A stretch of DNA of 49,300 bases from Branchiostoma floridae (GCF_000003815.2 NC_049993.1:17394656-17443955); one strand, 5' to 3'. Numbered from the stretch's first letter, positions 1 to 11,423 are shown. A program made the numbers and translations. The notes: generated by a model from the letters alone, not told the origin.

Positions 1-3
1 GCC

Positions 4-1026
4 TATGGATGCAATAGCCGTCAGTCCAAGTGTGTCAATGAAGAGAAAGTGCCAACATGCATCATATTTTTCGAGATCCCCCCAAATGTACTTGATGATA
101 ACACGTTACTTAAGCACTGGGCTTGTCTGGTAAAAAGACAGCTCGGAAGGGATAATTTCACCATGAACATGAAATTAGAAATGTGCGTTTTTATACTTTT
201 TAACGGGAAATGTGTACATCTACTGCATGTATTTCCAGTAACGCATTCGTGTATTCATTGTGTCCCCATTCAAAGAAAGGACTCACGCTAAAATAGGCAG
301 TCCAGAATAAGACATTTTTCTTAACAAAGGTAGACAGCAGTGCAGCACTCAAGAGGTCACACAGGTACCACCACCAAGTGCAAGGGAATGTCTATTGCTG
401 TAACTTAAATTGGGCGAACTTCGTTGTCTACTTTGGCAGGGATAATTTATTCTGCGAACGAATTAAAGTAGACTCAGAATGGCAGAAGAAGAATATCCCA
501 AAGCTTGACCACTTTCACAAAACAGCCATACTACCGGAGCTGTTCACTCAAAGAGCCAAAGGAGGTAAGAAACTCTATGGTATGTATGAAGAAAGACTGA
601 TTGTTGATGCAGAGTGTCCAGACCACTGCATCAGCAGAATACAGTGGACTACTATGTATAGCACAGGGAAGTGGACACCTTACCTGTCTTAGGTCTGAGT
701 AGGACGATGTCTCATTAGTTGCAAAAATTATGCCACACAAAAACAGTTAGAGATGTTGAAAGTTCACATTTTAATACAATGTACATTTGAATGATTATGT
801 GTATGAAACATTACCATTTCCCAAAAGTATTACTTATCGGATGCTTATTTTCGTCAATACTGTAAATTCTGTGAGAACTTGTCTATCATTTGGAAAAAAC
901 ACTAATGATATATACATGTAATTATCATTTCTCAAAAGCATGAGTTGCAAAGCTCTACGAGATCGAGTAAGAACATATGTTAAGACATCTTTTATAAAAC
1001 TTAAAATACGGCTATTGCATCCATAT
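4..1026. repeat. 18-bp perfect inverted repeat spanning about 1 kb
   Basis: Positions 4-21 (tatggatgcaatagccgt) are the exact reverse complement of 1009-1026. An 18-bp match this close is very unlikely by chance. The match stops on both sides, so these may be short terminal repeats of a mobile element or part of a longer arm that leaves the window on the left. The YqaJ-like remnant lies between the two arms. No target-site duplication can be judged because the left flank is outside the window. Confidence 0.5.
297..692 (+). pseudogene. YqaJ-like viral recombinase domain, C-terminal remnant
   Basis: The frame reading GCA at 297 to TAG at 690-692 gives 131 residues. It contains FFLTK, LKRSHRYHHQVQG, a hydrophobic FVVYFG strand, then IPKLDHFHKTAILPEL. 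This order (FFL, LKR-H-Y--QVQG, D/NFVVYFG, ERI, W, ILPEL) is the C-terminal half of YqaJ-type lambda-exonuclease-like domains amplified in invertebrate genomes, where it is often followed by a PHD finger and a GKWYCP tail. Here the tail reads GKWTPYLS and most PHD cysteines are missing. A TAG at 294-296 stops the frame upstream unless it belongs to a 3' splice site. The N-terminal motif with the metal-binding acidic residues is not visible. I read it as a decayed copy from a mobile or multicopy family; the family call is from memory of its motifs. Confidence 0.55.
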
Positions 1027-2340
1027 GATTTGCAGTATTTCCCTGATGATGTGAATTTCGATCGCGACGCGTTGATCTGAAAAAGAACAGCAAATGCCAA
1101 ATGTTATACATTTGCAGACACACGGCCCACTCATCACGTATGAAGTTAACCAATAAAAAGTTGCCCACAAAGCCGCCGAAACCATGCTAGATTTCTACCC
1201 AGAAGGACCCTACATCGATATGTGCACGTTTTTGTGGAGTTTCATCCGGCGAAAACTGAAATCATAGTCGGAAAAGTGACTCCGCCTTGATCAAAACGAA
1301 CGCATATACGCGGAAACACGCCCCCCTCCCCAACTCACGTACGCGTAAACTCCCAAAGTCCGATCTGTTGCCATCGACTAATTTACGGTCAAAATCGCCG
1401 AAAGTCTTACGAGTTTGGATCTACAAGGATCCAATAATGGTACTTGTAAGCTTTTGTGGGATATTTTTACGGCTTGAGCCAAACTTATCCGAGTAACTAC
1501 AAGTAAGGCGACGCGCCTATATGCACGTTTTTCTCACGACAAGCAAGCATAAACCGCCCGTCAAAAATTGTGAAAAATGATCAGAAATTTGCAAATTTAC
1601 AGCACGATATCGAGTCCATAGGTTCACAACAATATTATCTGCTCATGGCATGCCGATTTACCGGCGGATGTTGCCAAATAATAGCACAACAAATCCCTGA
1701 AGTTTACTCGATCGAGTCGATGCTGGGAGAAGCCATTGTTAGCCGCTGGGCTGCTAAAGGCTGTTACCGTCCGACTGTCAAATCACGCGCGCGCGCGGCC
1801 AGATTACAGTCTCGCGAGACCTCCCAACGAGATTGGATTGTCGCGTATTCCTGCCGTTAGGGAGAATTTGCGGCCTCAAAACTGATATCACAAGTGAAGC
1901 GAAGTTATAGTTGTTGTTTTACTTTCATTATTTTGAAAGAACTTTGTAGCGTCATAGCGAGATCAACCGATATGTTTGGATGACATAGCGGCGCGGAAAT
2001 ATATGCTTCGACGGCGTGAATTTTGAGCAAAAATACCGCAGAATTATGGTTAGAAAACCCAAGGAGCTTTTATCCTTGGAAAACCCCACATTTTATTATT
2101 TCAGGGGTCCCTGGTCCAATTTAAAAGAAATAATAAGTGTACCGTCCAAAATAAGAACGTAGCGGGTGGATTCTGCGGCTGAAAAAAATAAACGTAACTG
2201 TTACCTAAACATGCACTCTTGAAAATGCAGACCAAAAAGTCCCAAAGGTGGGTTTTCATGGTTCTGGTCGCATGACGAAAATATTCTTATATCAAATGGA
2301 TGTTATAAAAAGGTAAAAGGACAATTGAAAAAAAAAAACT
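693..2340. other. No gene recognised
   Basis: Only short open frames without recognisable domains are present. The part from about 1740 to 1860 is richer in CpG than its surroundings (gcgcgcgcgg near 1789) and holds a TCTCGCGAGA palindrome. Confidence 0.5.
1810..1819. promoter_or_regulatory. TCTCGCGAGA palindrome (CGCG-type core promoter motif)
   Basis: The exact ten-base palindrome TCTCGCGAGA occurs in a short CpG-rich patch. The motif is a known promoter element in animals. No transcript start or first exon is evident next to it, so promoter function is inference only. Confidence 0.3.
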
Positions 2341-2411
2341 TTCACTAGGCGGGTTCGAACCGGGGTCGGCAGTGTGGCGACTAATCACGCTAACCACTAC
2401 GCCATGCTAAC
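2341..2411 (-). pseudogene. tRNA-like sequence, probably a tRNA pseudogene or SINE head
   Basis: On the minus strand the sequence shows an A-box-like TGGCGTAGTGGTTAGCG, a B-box GGTTCGAACCC, and a run of twelve Ts just downstream that would end Pol III transcription. The seven bases expected to form the acceptor stem do not pair with the 3' side and the T stem is imperfect, so a working tRNA is unlikely. No SINE body follows. Confidence 0.45.
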
Positions 2412-3575
2412 ATTCACAGTACCAACTCGTATTAACAGGTATCCAAATCTAAGGCATAACTTGAATACGTCCGTTCATTCCAAGATTCAAAGATTCTAAT
2501 GTCTAATCCTCCGAAAAATGTCTAAACAACTGTTACTTATGTGAAAAGTTTGTAATGAGACGAGAGCCTGGCAAAATAATGTCGGGAAAGGCATGTTACA
2601 AGCTCTGATTGGCTGGCTGGAATCTCGGTGTGTCAATAGCCTGTTTAGGCTATAGGCACACTCAGTGTGTCAATAGCCACAGCGATATAACAAAATGATC
2701 CTAAATATTATCTATTGCGACTTCTCGTGTGACGTTTTGAGCTGGCGCTCTCCTAAACTCACGTTAGCGTTTTGCTGCGGTCTCGGAAGGCCTCTCCAAC
2801 GTTTTGATGACGTCATGGCTACTTATATATTCACATACAATTTATTAGCCTGATTTGGAAATTGTTTCATCTTTATGAATAGCTAATGCAATTCTTGTTG
2901 CGAGATAATGCACTTGATTTTATGTCACTCCAAATGAATTTGGAATTTTACCATACAAACGCTTCATTTATTCAATGTAACCAAATATTAAATGCTTTTA
3001 GAACCGACCGCAAACAGAAACAAATACGTAAAATGGACGGTTTAAAATTCAACAGGGATGTACCATTGTCTGCCTGAGCCGTCAAACTTGTCCATGAGAA
3101 AGGCGATTTGGAAGGGCCTTTGGAAGGGGCTTTGGAAGGGCTGGGTTAAAAGGTCCGTCCATTGATCCATGGAAAAAAGCTGGCGTAAAGCCTTGCCTGG
3201 CGGCAAGGCAAAAAAGCTAGCAAAATTCTTGGGACAAGGGCCCGGAAGTCCTTTTTTGGATAAAGAATAAAGTTCGGGATAAGAAATCCTTCGCCCCGTT
3301 TGAGGGTAGCTTTACAGGGCGGACGTAAAAGCCTCCCCCCCCCCCCCGAAACTGCGACAGGCAGGACTCTCGTCTAGATCACAAACCACCAGGGCACACA
3401 TCGAACAGGTCGTCATGTACACTGAGTAGCACGGAACAAAACTAAATCGGCATGAAGAGTGGCTTCTGTATCATGATCATGCCCTACTTCCACGAGGAGT
3501 ATTCCAAAATAGGAAAATCCCGACGAAGGAGTGTCCGTTTGCGTTTTAATCACAGTTAGCACGTTTCAAGATCCA
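2412..3575. other. No gene recognised
   Basis: Intergenic sequence. It contains short repeats of 'gtgtgtcaatagcc' near 2628-2680, a GGAAGGG(G/C)CTTTGG-type tandem near 3110-3142, and a poly-C run near 3335-3348. Confidence 0.5.
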
Positions 3576-4006
3576 TACCCTGGGAGCCAGACAGGACCGG
3601 GTAGCTAACGAGTTTAGTTCTGGGAACCAAGCCAGTCAGCCCGCCGATCTCACATTGGCGCTCCGGGGGAGTTTAACCCGAAGGAGTTATCGCTACCCTT
3701 TTCGGGGAAAGGGCAGGTGGACCTTACAAAGTTCCAGCCTCAAAGTTCTGTTGTTATTTTGAAAATTAGCTCAATACACCCTTTAGCCATATCTAGTCCC
3801 TGATTCGCTACTACAATAGCCTGCTGACCAACTGTGGTGTGTTGTAGCTGGCTACCTGGGGTGGTTATCAATCCTAGGTTCTCCTCTCTCTGACCAAGGG
3901 CATTGGAGACATTCTACAGTCATCCTGCCAGACCCCTGCACGATAGATACTGAGATCGGGCTGCGGTGTGATAACCAGGCTCGATCCCGTCTGGCCCCCA
4001 GGGAAA
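3576..4006. mobile_element. hAT-like MITE with 8-bp TSD
   Basis: The ends are imperfect inverted repeats: CCCTGGGAGCCAGACAGGA on the left, and CCCTGGGGGCCAGACGGGA when the right end is reverse complemented. The flanking bases aagatcca occur at 3568-3575 and again at 4007-4014. An 8-bp TSD fits the hAT superfamily. There is no transposase frame inside. Confidence 0.55.
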
Positions 4007-4014
4007 AAGATCCA

Positions 4015-5116
4015 CGAAACGCACATATCTTTGACCCGTATTTCAACTGAACCGAGAAGTTTTTACCCGCAAGTACCAACCTACCGTAACTTGGTTGTAT
4101 CTTTCTATCTCCCTGTATGCCACAGAAGGTCGTTTAGCTCTTGATCTTTGAACAGATGTTATAGAATGGCTTATTCATATACCTACATCAACATTGCAGC
4201 ATTGGCCAGATGCCTTGATTCCTTGGAACCGCTGCCATAAAATGGATTACGCGAAATCCAACACTTATCTGGCCGGCGCAGATTATTGCAAAATATCAAT
4301 GTAACATGTAGCATGTTTGAAATAATCTTTCTAATTTTAACGTCGTTTAATTGTATTGATATTTCTTCATGATAATACTTAACTTGTGTATCAACAACAT
4401 CATGCTACACAGCACATTAAGTCAACGTATCGCGACACTACGACACTAGCACAAACAGTCCGGAACATCATCATGACTTACCAAGCATACAATTCCTCAA
4501 TCATCTCTATGAAGATACAATACAATACGTTACAAAAAAAGTCAAACAATATTACCGTCGCCATGGCAATGCTTTTTCATTGCCACGCTTTTTTTCATTT
4601 GTACGGTTTTCCAGCGACCCGGAGTCTGGTAGAGACTAATTTTTAACTGCTGAAATTGTGAAATATTGATGTAAATGTGGGGATACAGTGCAGTAGATGT
4701 CAATATTTTACAGTTTGCCAAATTATCCTGTTGTATTTCCACTTGTATATAAATGCTCTAATGTTGCTTACTAGGTTGCCTTTAAATTGTCTACTTTGTG
4801 CTCTTTGGTGGGAAAAATTTAGTAATAATGGGTTGTGGTGTCACTAAAAAGACCCTTGGCCATACTCGCTAATGTTGGAGTCCTTTTTATCGGGCGTATA
4901 TATATATTTCAAAATGTCCCATTGTTTCTGTTACTTTGTCATGTATCTATTAGGGGTGGGGACTTGTGCATAAAGACTGGTACAATACCATGTATTGCTG
5001 GACGAGTCCAAAAAAAATTGACCAAAAAAATCAGTGGGTTGAATTTTGGACCCATCAGAAAATGAGCTGTCTAGTATATATATCACCTTTTTTGACAGAC
5101 GTTCACATGTTTTGTG
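4015..5116. other. No gene recognised
   Basis: AT-rich spacer with short open frames only. Apart from the MITE end fragment at 4594-4638 I see no structure. Confidence 0.5.
4594..4638. mobile_element. Solo end of the TAGTCTCTACCAGACTCCGG MITE family
   Basis: The sequence ending CCGGAGTCTGGTAGAGACTA matches the right end of the complete element at 17667-17800, including the preceding 'ttttccagc' stretch. The other end is not found nearby, so this is a truncated copy. Confidence 0.55.
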
Positions 5117-5125
5117 CCTTACTGG

Positions 5126-5291
5126 TAGTCTCCAAGCAGACCCTACGGCAGTGCCTTAGAAATAGTATCAAAGCTGGCCAAAGGACTTAGTATAGCGGCT
5201 CCGGTGCCCGTTTGACTCCTTTTGGCCGGCTATACTCCTTGGCCAGCTTTGATACTATCTCTAAGGCACCGTAGGATCTGCTTGGAGACTA
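5126..5291. mobile_element. Fold-back MITE, TIRs of about 55 bp
   Basis: The 166-bp element is almost entirely palindromic. The left arm starts TAGTCTCCAAGCAGACCCTA and the right arm ends with its near-exact reverse complement; the arms run inward to 'agctggccaa'. Flanks ccttactgg (5117-5125) and cctttctgg (5292-5300) match 8 of 9, consistent with a 9-bp TSD as in Mutator-like elements. Confidence 0.7.
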
Positions 5292-5300
5292 CCTTTCTGG

Positions 5301-5674
5301 CCCAAAAAAATTACATAGAAAGTTTATAAAAAATAATGCAGTTCTAAAAACTCAGTATAAGTTGAATGTGCTTCCAACAGAACATTTTGTTATGATTATT
5401 ACATCATACTTTGTTGCTGTAAGCTGTTTTGTCTGCAATATTGTGTGTAGTATGCTGTTACAGATACTACTTAGTATAAATGTTTGAAATAGCTTTTAAA
5501 GAACTTTAAAAGTTCCACTTGTAATGTGCCAATGTAGGAGTGTTATTTGCAATAAATGTAATGTTTTAAAGTTCAAATTTAAGAAACAAGCTACGGCTTA
5601 TTTTCCATCTTATCCTAGAGTTGAACTATGTTCTCACCATTGTATTGTGTTGTATTAAGTATCTCTATTTGGAT
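5301..5674. other. Downstream flank of the zinc-finger array (minus)
   Basis: This lies 3' of the zinc-finger stop codon at 5675-5677 on the minus strand. It is AT-rich and probably 3' UTR or spacer; I could not place a clear minus-strand AATAAA signal. Confidence 0.35.
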
Positions 5675-7799
5675 CTAAATGTATGTACAGTGATATATAT
5701 ACTCGTCTAGAGAGGATTTAGTTGCTGCAGAATAGTCACACTGGTCACACTTGTTGGGTTTACCTTCAGTGTGAGTTCTCAGATGTTGATATAAGTTGCA
5801 CTTGCGAACTGTCCGGTACCCACACTCGTCACACACGTAGCTATCACGAGCGTGTTTTGTAATATGGCTGTCCAAAGCGGATTTTGTCGCTACAGAATAG
5901 TCACACTGGTTACATTTGTAAGGTTTTTCACCTGTGTGGGTTCTCATGTGTATGGATAAGTCGGGCTTGCGAGCTGTCCTGTACCCACACTCATCACAGA
6001 TGTAGGGTTTTTCTCTTGTTTGGGTTTTCATATGTTGGGATAAGGAAGACTTTTGAGCTGTCCTGTAACCGCACTCCCCACACATGTAGGGTTTTCCCCC
6101 TGTGTGGGTTCTCATGTGTTTGATTAAGCCAGACTTTTGAACTGTCCTGTACCCACAATCCCCACACATGTAGGGTTTGGTGTGTTTGGCTAGATGATAG
6201 TCCAGAACGGCTTTCTTTGCTGCAGAATAGTCACACTGGTCACATTTGTAGGGTTTTTCCCCTGTGTGGGTTCTCATATGTTGAGCTAAGCTGGACTTGT
6301 GAGCTGTCCTGAACCCACACTCCCCACACATGTAAGGTTTTTCTCCTGTATGAGTTTTCATATGTCGGGATAAGTTAGACTTAGAAACTGTCCTGTGACC
6401 ACACTCGCCACACATGTAGGGTTTATCTCCTGTGTGAGTTTTCATATGTCGGGATAAGTTAGACTTAGAAACTGTCCTGTGACCACACTCCCCACACATG
6501 TAGGGTTTCTCTCCTGTATGGGTTGTCATATGTTCTGATAAGGTGGACTTTTTTGCTGTCCTGTATCCACACTCCCCACACATGTAGGGTTTATCTCCTG
6601 TGTGAGTTTTCATATGTTGGGATAAGGAAGACTTTTGAGCTGTCCTGTAACCGCACTCCCCACACATGTAGGGTTTATCTCCTGTGTGAGTTTTCATATG
6701 TTGGGATAAGGAAGACTTTTTAGCTGTCCTGTATCCACACTCCCCACACATGTAGGGTTTGTCTCATGTGTGAGTTTTCATATGTCGGGATAAGTTTAAT
6801 AGACTTACAAACTGTCCTGTAACCGCACTCCCCACACATATAGGGTTTCTCTCCTTTGTGAGTTGTCATATGTTGGGATATGGTGAACTTGCGAGCTGCC
6901 CTGTACCCACACTCCTCACACATGTAGGGTTTGATGTGAGTTTTCATATGTCGGGATACGATAGGCTTAGAAGCTGTCCTGTTCCCACACTCCCCACACA
7001 TGTAGGGTTTATCACCAGTGTGTTTACTTAGATGGTAGTCCAAAGAGTACTTTTCTGCTGCAGAATAGTCACACTGGTCACATTTGTAGGGTTTCTCACC
7101 TGAGTGGGTTTTCATATGTTGGGATAAAGCGGACTTGTGAGCTGACCTGTACCCACACTTATCACACATGAAGGGTTTTTCACCTTTGTGCTTTGTGAGA
7201 TGGCAATCAAAAACGGCTTTCTGTGCTGCAGAATAGTCACACTGGTCACACTTGTAGGGTTTTTCACCTGTATGAGTTCTTATATGATTTGCTAAGGTGG
7301 TCTTGCGAGTTGTCCTGTACCCACACTCATCACAGATGTAGGGTTTTTCACCTGTATGAGTTCTCATATGTTGCACTAAGTCGGTCTTGCGAGCTGTCCT
7401 GTACCCACACTCCCCACACATGTAGGGTTTCTCTCCAGTGTGTTTGGCTAGATGATAGTCCAGAGCGGTTTTCGTTGCTGCAGAATAGTCACACTGGTCA
7501 CATTTGTAGGGTTTATCTCCTGTGTGGGTTCTCATGTGTACAGTTAAGGAAGACTTTTGAGTTGCCCTGTACCCACACACCCCACACATGTAGGGTTTTT
7601 CTCCCGTGTGTTTTGTTAGATGTTGGTCCAAATTGGATTTCTGTGCTGCAGAATAGTCACACTGGTCACACCTGTAAGGTCTTTCCCCTGTGTGGGTTCT
7701 CATGTGTTGAGCTAAGTTGGACTTGCGAGCTGTCCTGTACCCACACTCGTCACAGATGTAGGGTTTCTCCCCAGTGTGAGTTCGAGGGCGTTCCATCTC
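5675..7799 (-). CDS. Poly-C2H2 zinc-finger protein, about 25 fingers, reading frame broken
   Basis: The minus strand encodes tandem C2H2 fingers (C-X2-C-X12-H-X3-H, 28-residue steps, TGEKPY/TGDKPY linkers), a nucleic-acid-binding array. The 5' part (7796 down to about 6801) has 12 fingers in which GYRTA-type fingers often alternate with CDQCDYSAA-type fingers; the 3' part (6751 to 5675) has 13, the last degenerate. The two parts are in different frames: four extra bases (taat, 6797-6800) split the twelfth finger, and after correcting that a TGA (6764-6766) replaces the linker glycine codon. One later finger ends in Q, not H (TQTREKP). Helix position 1 is nearly always K and 2 nearly always S, so fingers differ little in predicted contacts. 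A minus-strand acceptor (TTTTCACATTGTAG) ends just before 7800, so ATG at 7796 may be internal and earlier exons are missing. It is either a recent pseudogene, a shortened 12-finger gene, or an assembly error. Confidence 0.8.
6764..6800 (-). other. Frameshift plus nonsense lesion inside the finger array
   Basis: The finger helix reads AAG TCT then ATTA then AAC TTA TCC, whereas sister fingers lack the ATTA. Ten codons later the linker reads ACA TGA GAC AAA in place of ACA GGA GAT AAA. Two independent disabling changes within 37 bases argue for real decay over a single sequencing error. Confidence 0.75.
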
Positions 7800-7800
7800 C

Positions 7801-8188
7801 CTACAATGTGAAAAGCAAACAAACGGAACAAAGATTAATATTTAGTTGGTAAGGAATTCTTAAGTATCTGGCTTGCTTCCATTACATTGTGAGTAATCTA
7901 CAGACAAGAATCTATGATACGTTCGTCGGATGGAGGTTAGACATCCAGTTGTAATAAGATATGCCGAATGGCCGTTGCTCAAGCAACGTGATTATTTTGG
8001 AAGCGGTCAGACGTTCCAAGTCACACAAGTGTTAGCAAATAACTACGTATACGGTCATACTTTTCCAAGTCAAATTACGGCCAGGTACTCCCACCCCTGC
8101 GAGATAACATTATCTCCCGTGGTCAAGCAATAGGATCTTACTTAAAGTGATCGTTTGCATTGATCTTGTCTTACTTTTGTTTCCTATA
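7801..8188. other. No gene recognised
   Basis: Sequence upstream of the zinc-finger exon on the minus strand, probably intron. No earlier coding exon is recognisable. Confidence 0.35.
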
Positions 8189-8299
8189 CAGGCTTTTCAT
8201 TTGACGTCATCTCCGCCATCTTGGATTACAGTGTACGTCTTTTAACATGGCCGTCGGAGGACTCAAATCATAACTAGTATGACGTCAATGAAAAGCTTG
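8189..8299. mobile_element. 111-bp MITE with CRE-like TIRs and TA TSD
   Basis: The left end CAGGCTTTTCATTTGACGTC and the right end (reverse complement CAAGCTTTTCATTGACGTCA) are inverted repeats flanked by TA (8187-8188, 8300-8301). Each TIR contains TGACGTCA or TGACGTCAT, a CREB/ATF-type site. A TA TSD fits Tc1/mariner-like or other TA-targeting transposases. Confidence 0.6.
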
Positions 8300-9509
8300 T
8301 ATTGGACTATCTAAACTTTATTTTCGCATATCAATTCATAGTTATGGTAAAACCTACTGTTTAACAAGATCTTATAGATCCTTATAGTGTCACGGACCGG
8401 TCGACCAAGAATATGGATAGAGGATGCCACGTGAAACGTTTGGGTGTTTCCAGAATCATATCCAGTTGCTGGAGTAACTGCTAGTTTGGCAGATGTAATG
8501 ACCAATGACTTGTCGGAGCTAAAACTTGCATGCCCAACCCGAGAATAAGTCAAAGCTATGAAAGGAAAACGGCACTCAACAAGACTCTCGATAAAACACA
8601 AACTACACTCAACAACGCTATAAGAACCCGCCTTAGGGCGTAATGTAACGTAAGTTACCTGGTGTTGTAGTACTAGTAAGCCTGTTGGGATGAAATGCCA
8701 AATGCGAATATGCTGCGAAAAAATAATCGAACAAGTCAAACTACAAAATGGCGTCGAAGAACCCAGCATTCGCCTTAGGTTCAGGTGCTAAAATGAACCA
8801 TATGCAAATGTTCCTCGTCAGAACAAGGCGTTTCCAAATGACGTCAAGTGAAAAAAAACCTTTGGCTGGACATCTAAATAATTATTCTTTGTCAGTTATA
8901 AATAATGCCAATAACGTCTATGACAACTTTAACACAGAAAGTATACTAGGTGCCCAACTTTTCAAAACGCATAAAAGAGAAGAAGAAAGAAAAAAAAATT
9001 GTCAAGCTACTTAGAACAGTTCACTTTTCCGCCGTCCTCCCTCAAATGCACTCCTACCAACGTGACGAATAAAACAATACATACAAAATATTCAAGACGG
9101 ACAGTTTACAACAAACTACAAGAGGGTGAGGGATGTCAAAAACACAGGCGCAGTTTTTACCAGCTGACTCTCGTCTAAGCAATGCACGGAAATGCACCAC
9201 AGAGATAATATTTATAGAGACAACAGCTTTCACAAAATGTCTGGTGCTCAAATAGAAAAAATCTGACACAATCTACTGTATTAGGATTGCTTTCCACCGT
9301 AACCCCACACAGCTGCCATTAGAGTTTTGGGGTCGGTATCAATTGTGGGCCGTTCTCAACTGCTATGTAATAACAATACGTTTTTTCCCTCTTATATACT
9401 CCTCACTAACTGTTTTCCCTTGGATTTGCCGTGAGTCTGGTGACTTTTTTTCGTTGCCGGTCTCCGTGTTTTTGTAGTTGGTCGTGTGGATTGTCTGTTT
9501 CGCCATTTA
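8300..9509. other. No gene recognised; possible unproven first exon at 8748
   Basis: An open frame of 152 codons (8311-8769, minus) has no recognisable domain. On the plus strand, AAAATGGCGTCGAAG at 8744-8758 is a good Kozak start, and TTCAG|GTGCTA near 8782 could be a donor, but no second exon can be assigned. A further AAATGACGTCAAG site lies at about 8838. Confidence 0.3.
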
Positions 9510-10012
9510 GGCCACAGCAAGTAAATTTTATGGATGACATCCTCTGCAGAAAAAAAGATGGGTAAAAAACAAAACAAGATGGCTACATTTTCAAAAATTG
9601 GCACCATAAAGTTGTGATGACTGTTGCAAAAAAGAATTTAAGGGACAAAACATGGTACCAGAGCCAACAAGGCATTCAGTCCTGTATTTAAGACATGTAC
9701 TGGTGTGGTAAAAGTGACACTTGTGTGGTAGATTGGCATCACCAACAAACCACACTCGTGGCTTCCATATTGGTGTCACTTTTACAACTATCCAATAAGT
9801 TTCATTTCTACAACTACAGTTTTTGGTACCTCACAAGTGTCACTTCTACAAGTACAATTATTAGGCTACAACACAATATATTTGCTCATTTTGGTACTTT
9901 ATCGCCATGTTGATTATTCCTGCAGAAGAAAAAAATCTTGTTTTTTCTTCTGAAATCAGGCGAAAATTAATGCGCGCGCTAATGTCATCCATAAAATTTA
10001 CTTGCTGTGGCC
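9510..10012. mobile_element. PIF/Harbinger-like MITE with TTA TSD
   Basis: The first 29 bases, starting GGCCACAGCAAGTAAATTTT, recur exactly as the reverse complement at 9984-10012. TTA occurs at 9507-9509 and 10013-10015. A 3-bp TTA duplication and GGCC ends fit PIF/Harbinger elements. The inside holds partial inverted copies of 'ggtaaaagtgacac' and no transposase. Confidence 0.7.
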
Positions 10013-10579
10013 TTATGAAATACCCACAAGGCCATGTAGGTATCTTTACCTCTGTTCTTTGATTCAACCACCTGTTGTTCCATCCATTCAACACCTGTGG
10101 GATCAGTGGATTATAATCTTATAATCTGAAAGAGTCTTACAAAATATATAAATAACTTTGCTTGTATCGTAGACTTTTCTTGGCGTTTTCATTGGAACAT
10201 TTTTGTATCCCATTGAAGATTAGATAGGACACTTGTCTCCTGTATCTTTAAAGGATCTAGACAAAACTCGTAAGGAATTTCCCATAAAGCTCTAACGAAC
10301 CTCACGCTTGCGCAATAGCACTGTACACGTCGTCAGTTTGACCAAGGAGCGACGAAGGTAGGTTATGATTTAGGATCTCTCTAGATGTTAACGTGTTGCA
10401 CAGAGGATATTTTCTACGAAAATACTGCTCATAAATTCTTTAGCAGCGAATTTTACCCGAAGTTTGATAAGATGGATATCTGAAAATCCGGCCTCAATAT
10501 ATCAGTAGATTGGTGAAATAGACATTCAATTTGATAGATACAATGGCGCATTTCTTCACGCAACTTTTAATCTTTGTCA
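10013..10579. other. No gene recognised
   Basis: A possible first-exon donor, GCGACGAAG|GTAGGT near 10356, follows a GC-richer patch with TGCGCA at about 10308. No coding sequence is recognisable. Confidence 0.3.
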
Positions 10580-11060
10580 GCATCATGAGTCGGTATGACC
10601 ACTCTTCTTTGTAACAAACCTGCTAAACGTTATCATGTCGTTGTTCAAGGATAATTTTGTTCACGCTGTGGTTATGCCGGCTATATGTACTAACTGATAA
10701 CCGAAAATGGCGTAGATTTCTCCCCAGCATGGTGTTCGTATATCCGTATAAGCCGATATAACCGCTCTTTGGTGTAACACACCGGCTTTCACATTATTTC
10801 TTCGTTGTTAGATGGTTATTTTGTTCACGCTGTGTCGATGATTTTTATACAAATACATTAGTTCGATAAAAAATTGCGCGCTAAAGTTTCTTTCCGACAT
10901 TGTGCTTCGATCGGTTATAAGCCGGTATAACAGCTCTTCGGTGTACCACACCGGCTTTGACATTCAGTTATTCGTTGTTAAATCCTTATCTTGTTCATGC
11001 TCTGTCGATAATACTGTGTTCTATTACGGGGATTTTGATATTTCGATCGTCTTCAGCGGC
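10580..11060. repeat. Three degenerate tandem repeats of about 165 bp
   Basis: The core 'cggtataac(c/a)gctctt(t/c)ggtgta(a/c)cacaccggctt' recurs at about 10590, 10750 and 10920. Each is followed by 'ttcgttgttaa' and 'ttgttcacgctgtg'-like segments. The first copy is the most diverged. Confidence 0.55.
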
Positions 11061-11257
11061 CAGTGTCGAATTCCGTCTCGTAAACGGATGTCACCTTACA
11101 AAATGGCCGTCACCTTTTTATGCATATCAGCACATTCCGTCACTTGAGTTTATTAGCACGTTCAGCTGTTCGCCTCGTGATTTTTCGGGCTCCGTTTTTA
11201 TATAAGGGGTTAGGATCTAGACTTATGGACACGAATTGATGGCTTTTTTTTTACTAT

Positions 11258-11340
11258 TTGCTCGACCTCCACGAAAATCGGCCCGATGGCCTATCGGAGC
11301 ACTTTCGAGTTTAAATAAAGGCACAAACAAACAAACAATT
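11258..11340 (+). mobile_element. Non-LTR retrotransposon 3' end-like tail
   Basis: A small hairpin (cggcccgatggcctatcgg) is followed by TTTAAATAAAGGCACAAACAAACAAACAA. A terminal hairpin and a short-repeat A-rich tail are typical of CR1/L2-like LINE 3' ends. No coding part is attached. Confidence 0.35.
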
Positions 11341-11423
11341 TATCAAGATACTGTCGCATATTTGTATTTGAACCATTGCTTTATTTACGGGTTTGCTTCT
11401 TGTCAGCCCCCAAAACTATGGAA

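Noticed and set aside
2341-2411. Functional tRNA gene
   Set aside because: A and B boxes and a T-run are present, but acceptor and T stems do not pair.
6764-6766. TGA as a selenocysteine codon in the finger array
   Set aside because: It replaces the linker glycine (GGA), lies beside a frameshift, and no SECIS-like element was noticed.
5884-7852. Plus-strand Cys-rich frames opposite the zinc fingers
   Set aside because: Shadows of the minus-strand finger codons with the same 84-bp period.
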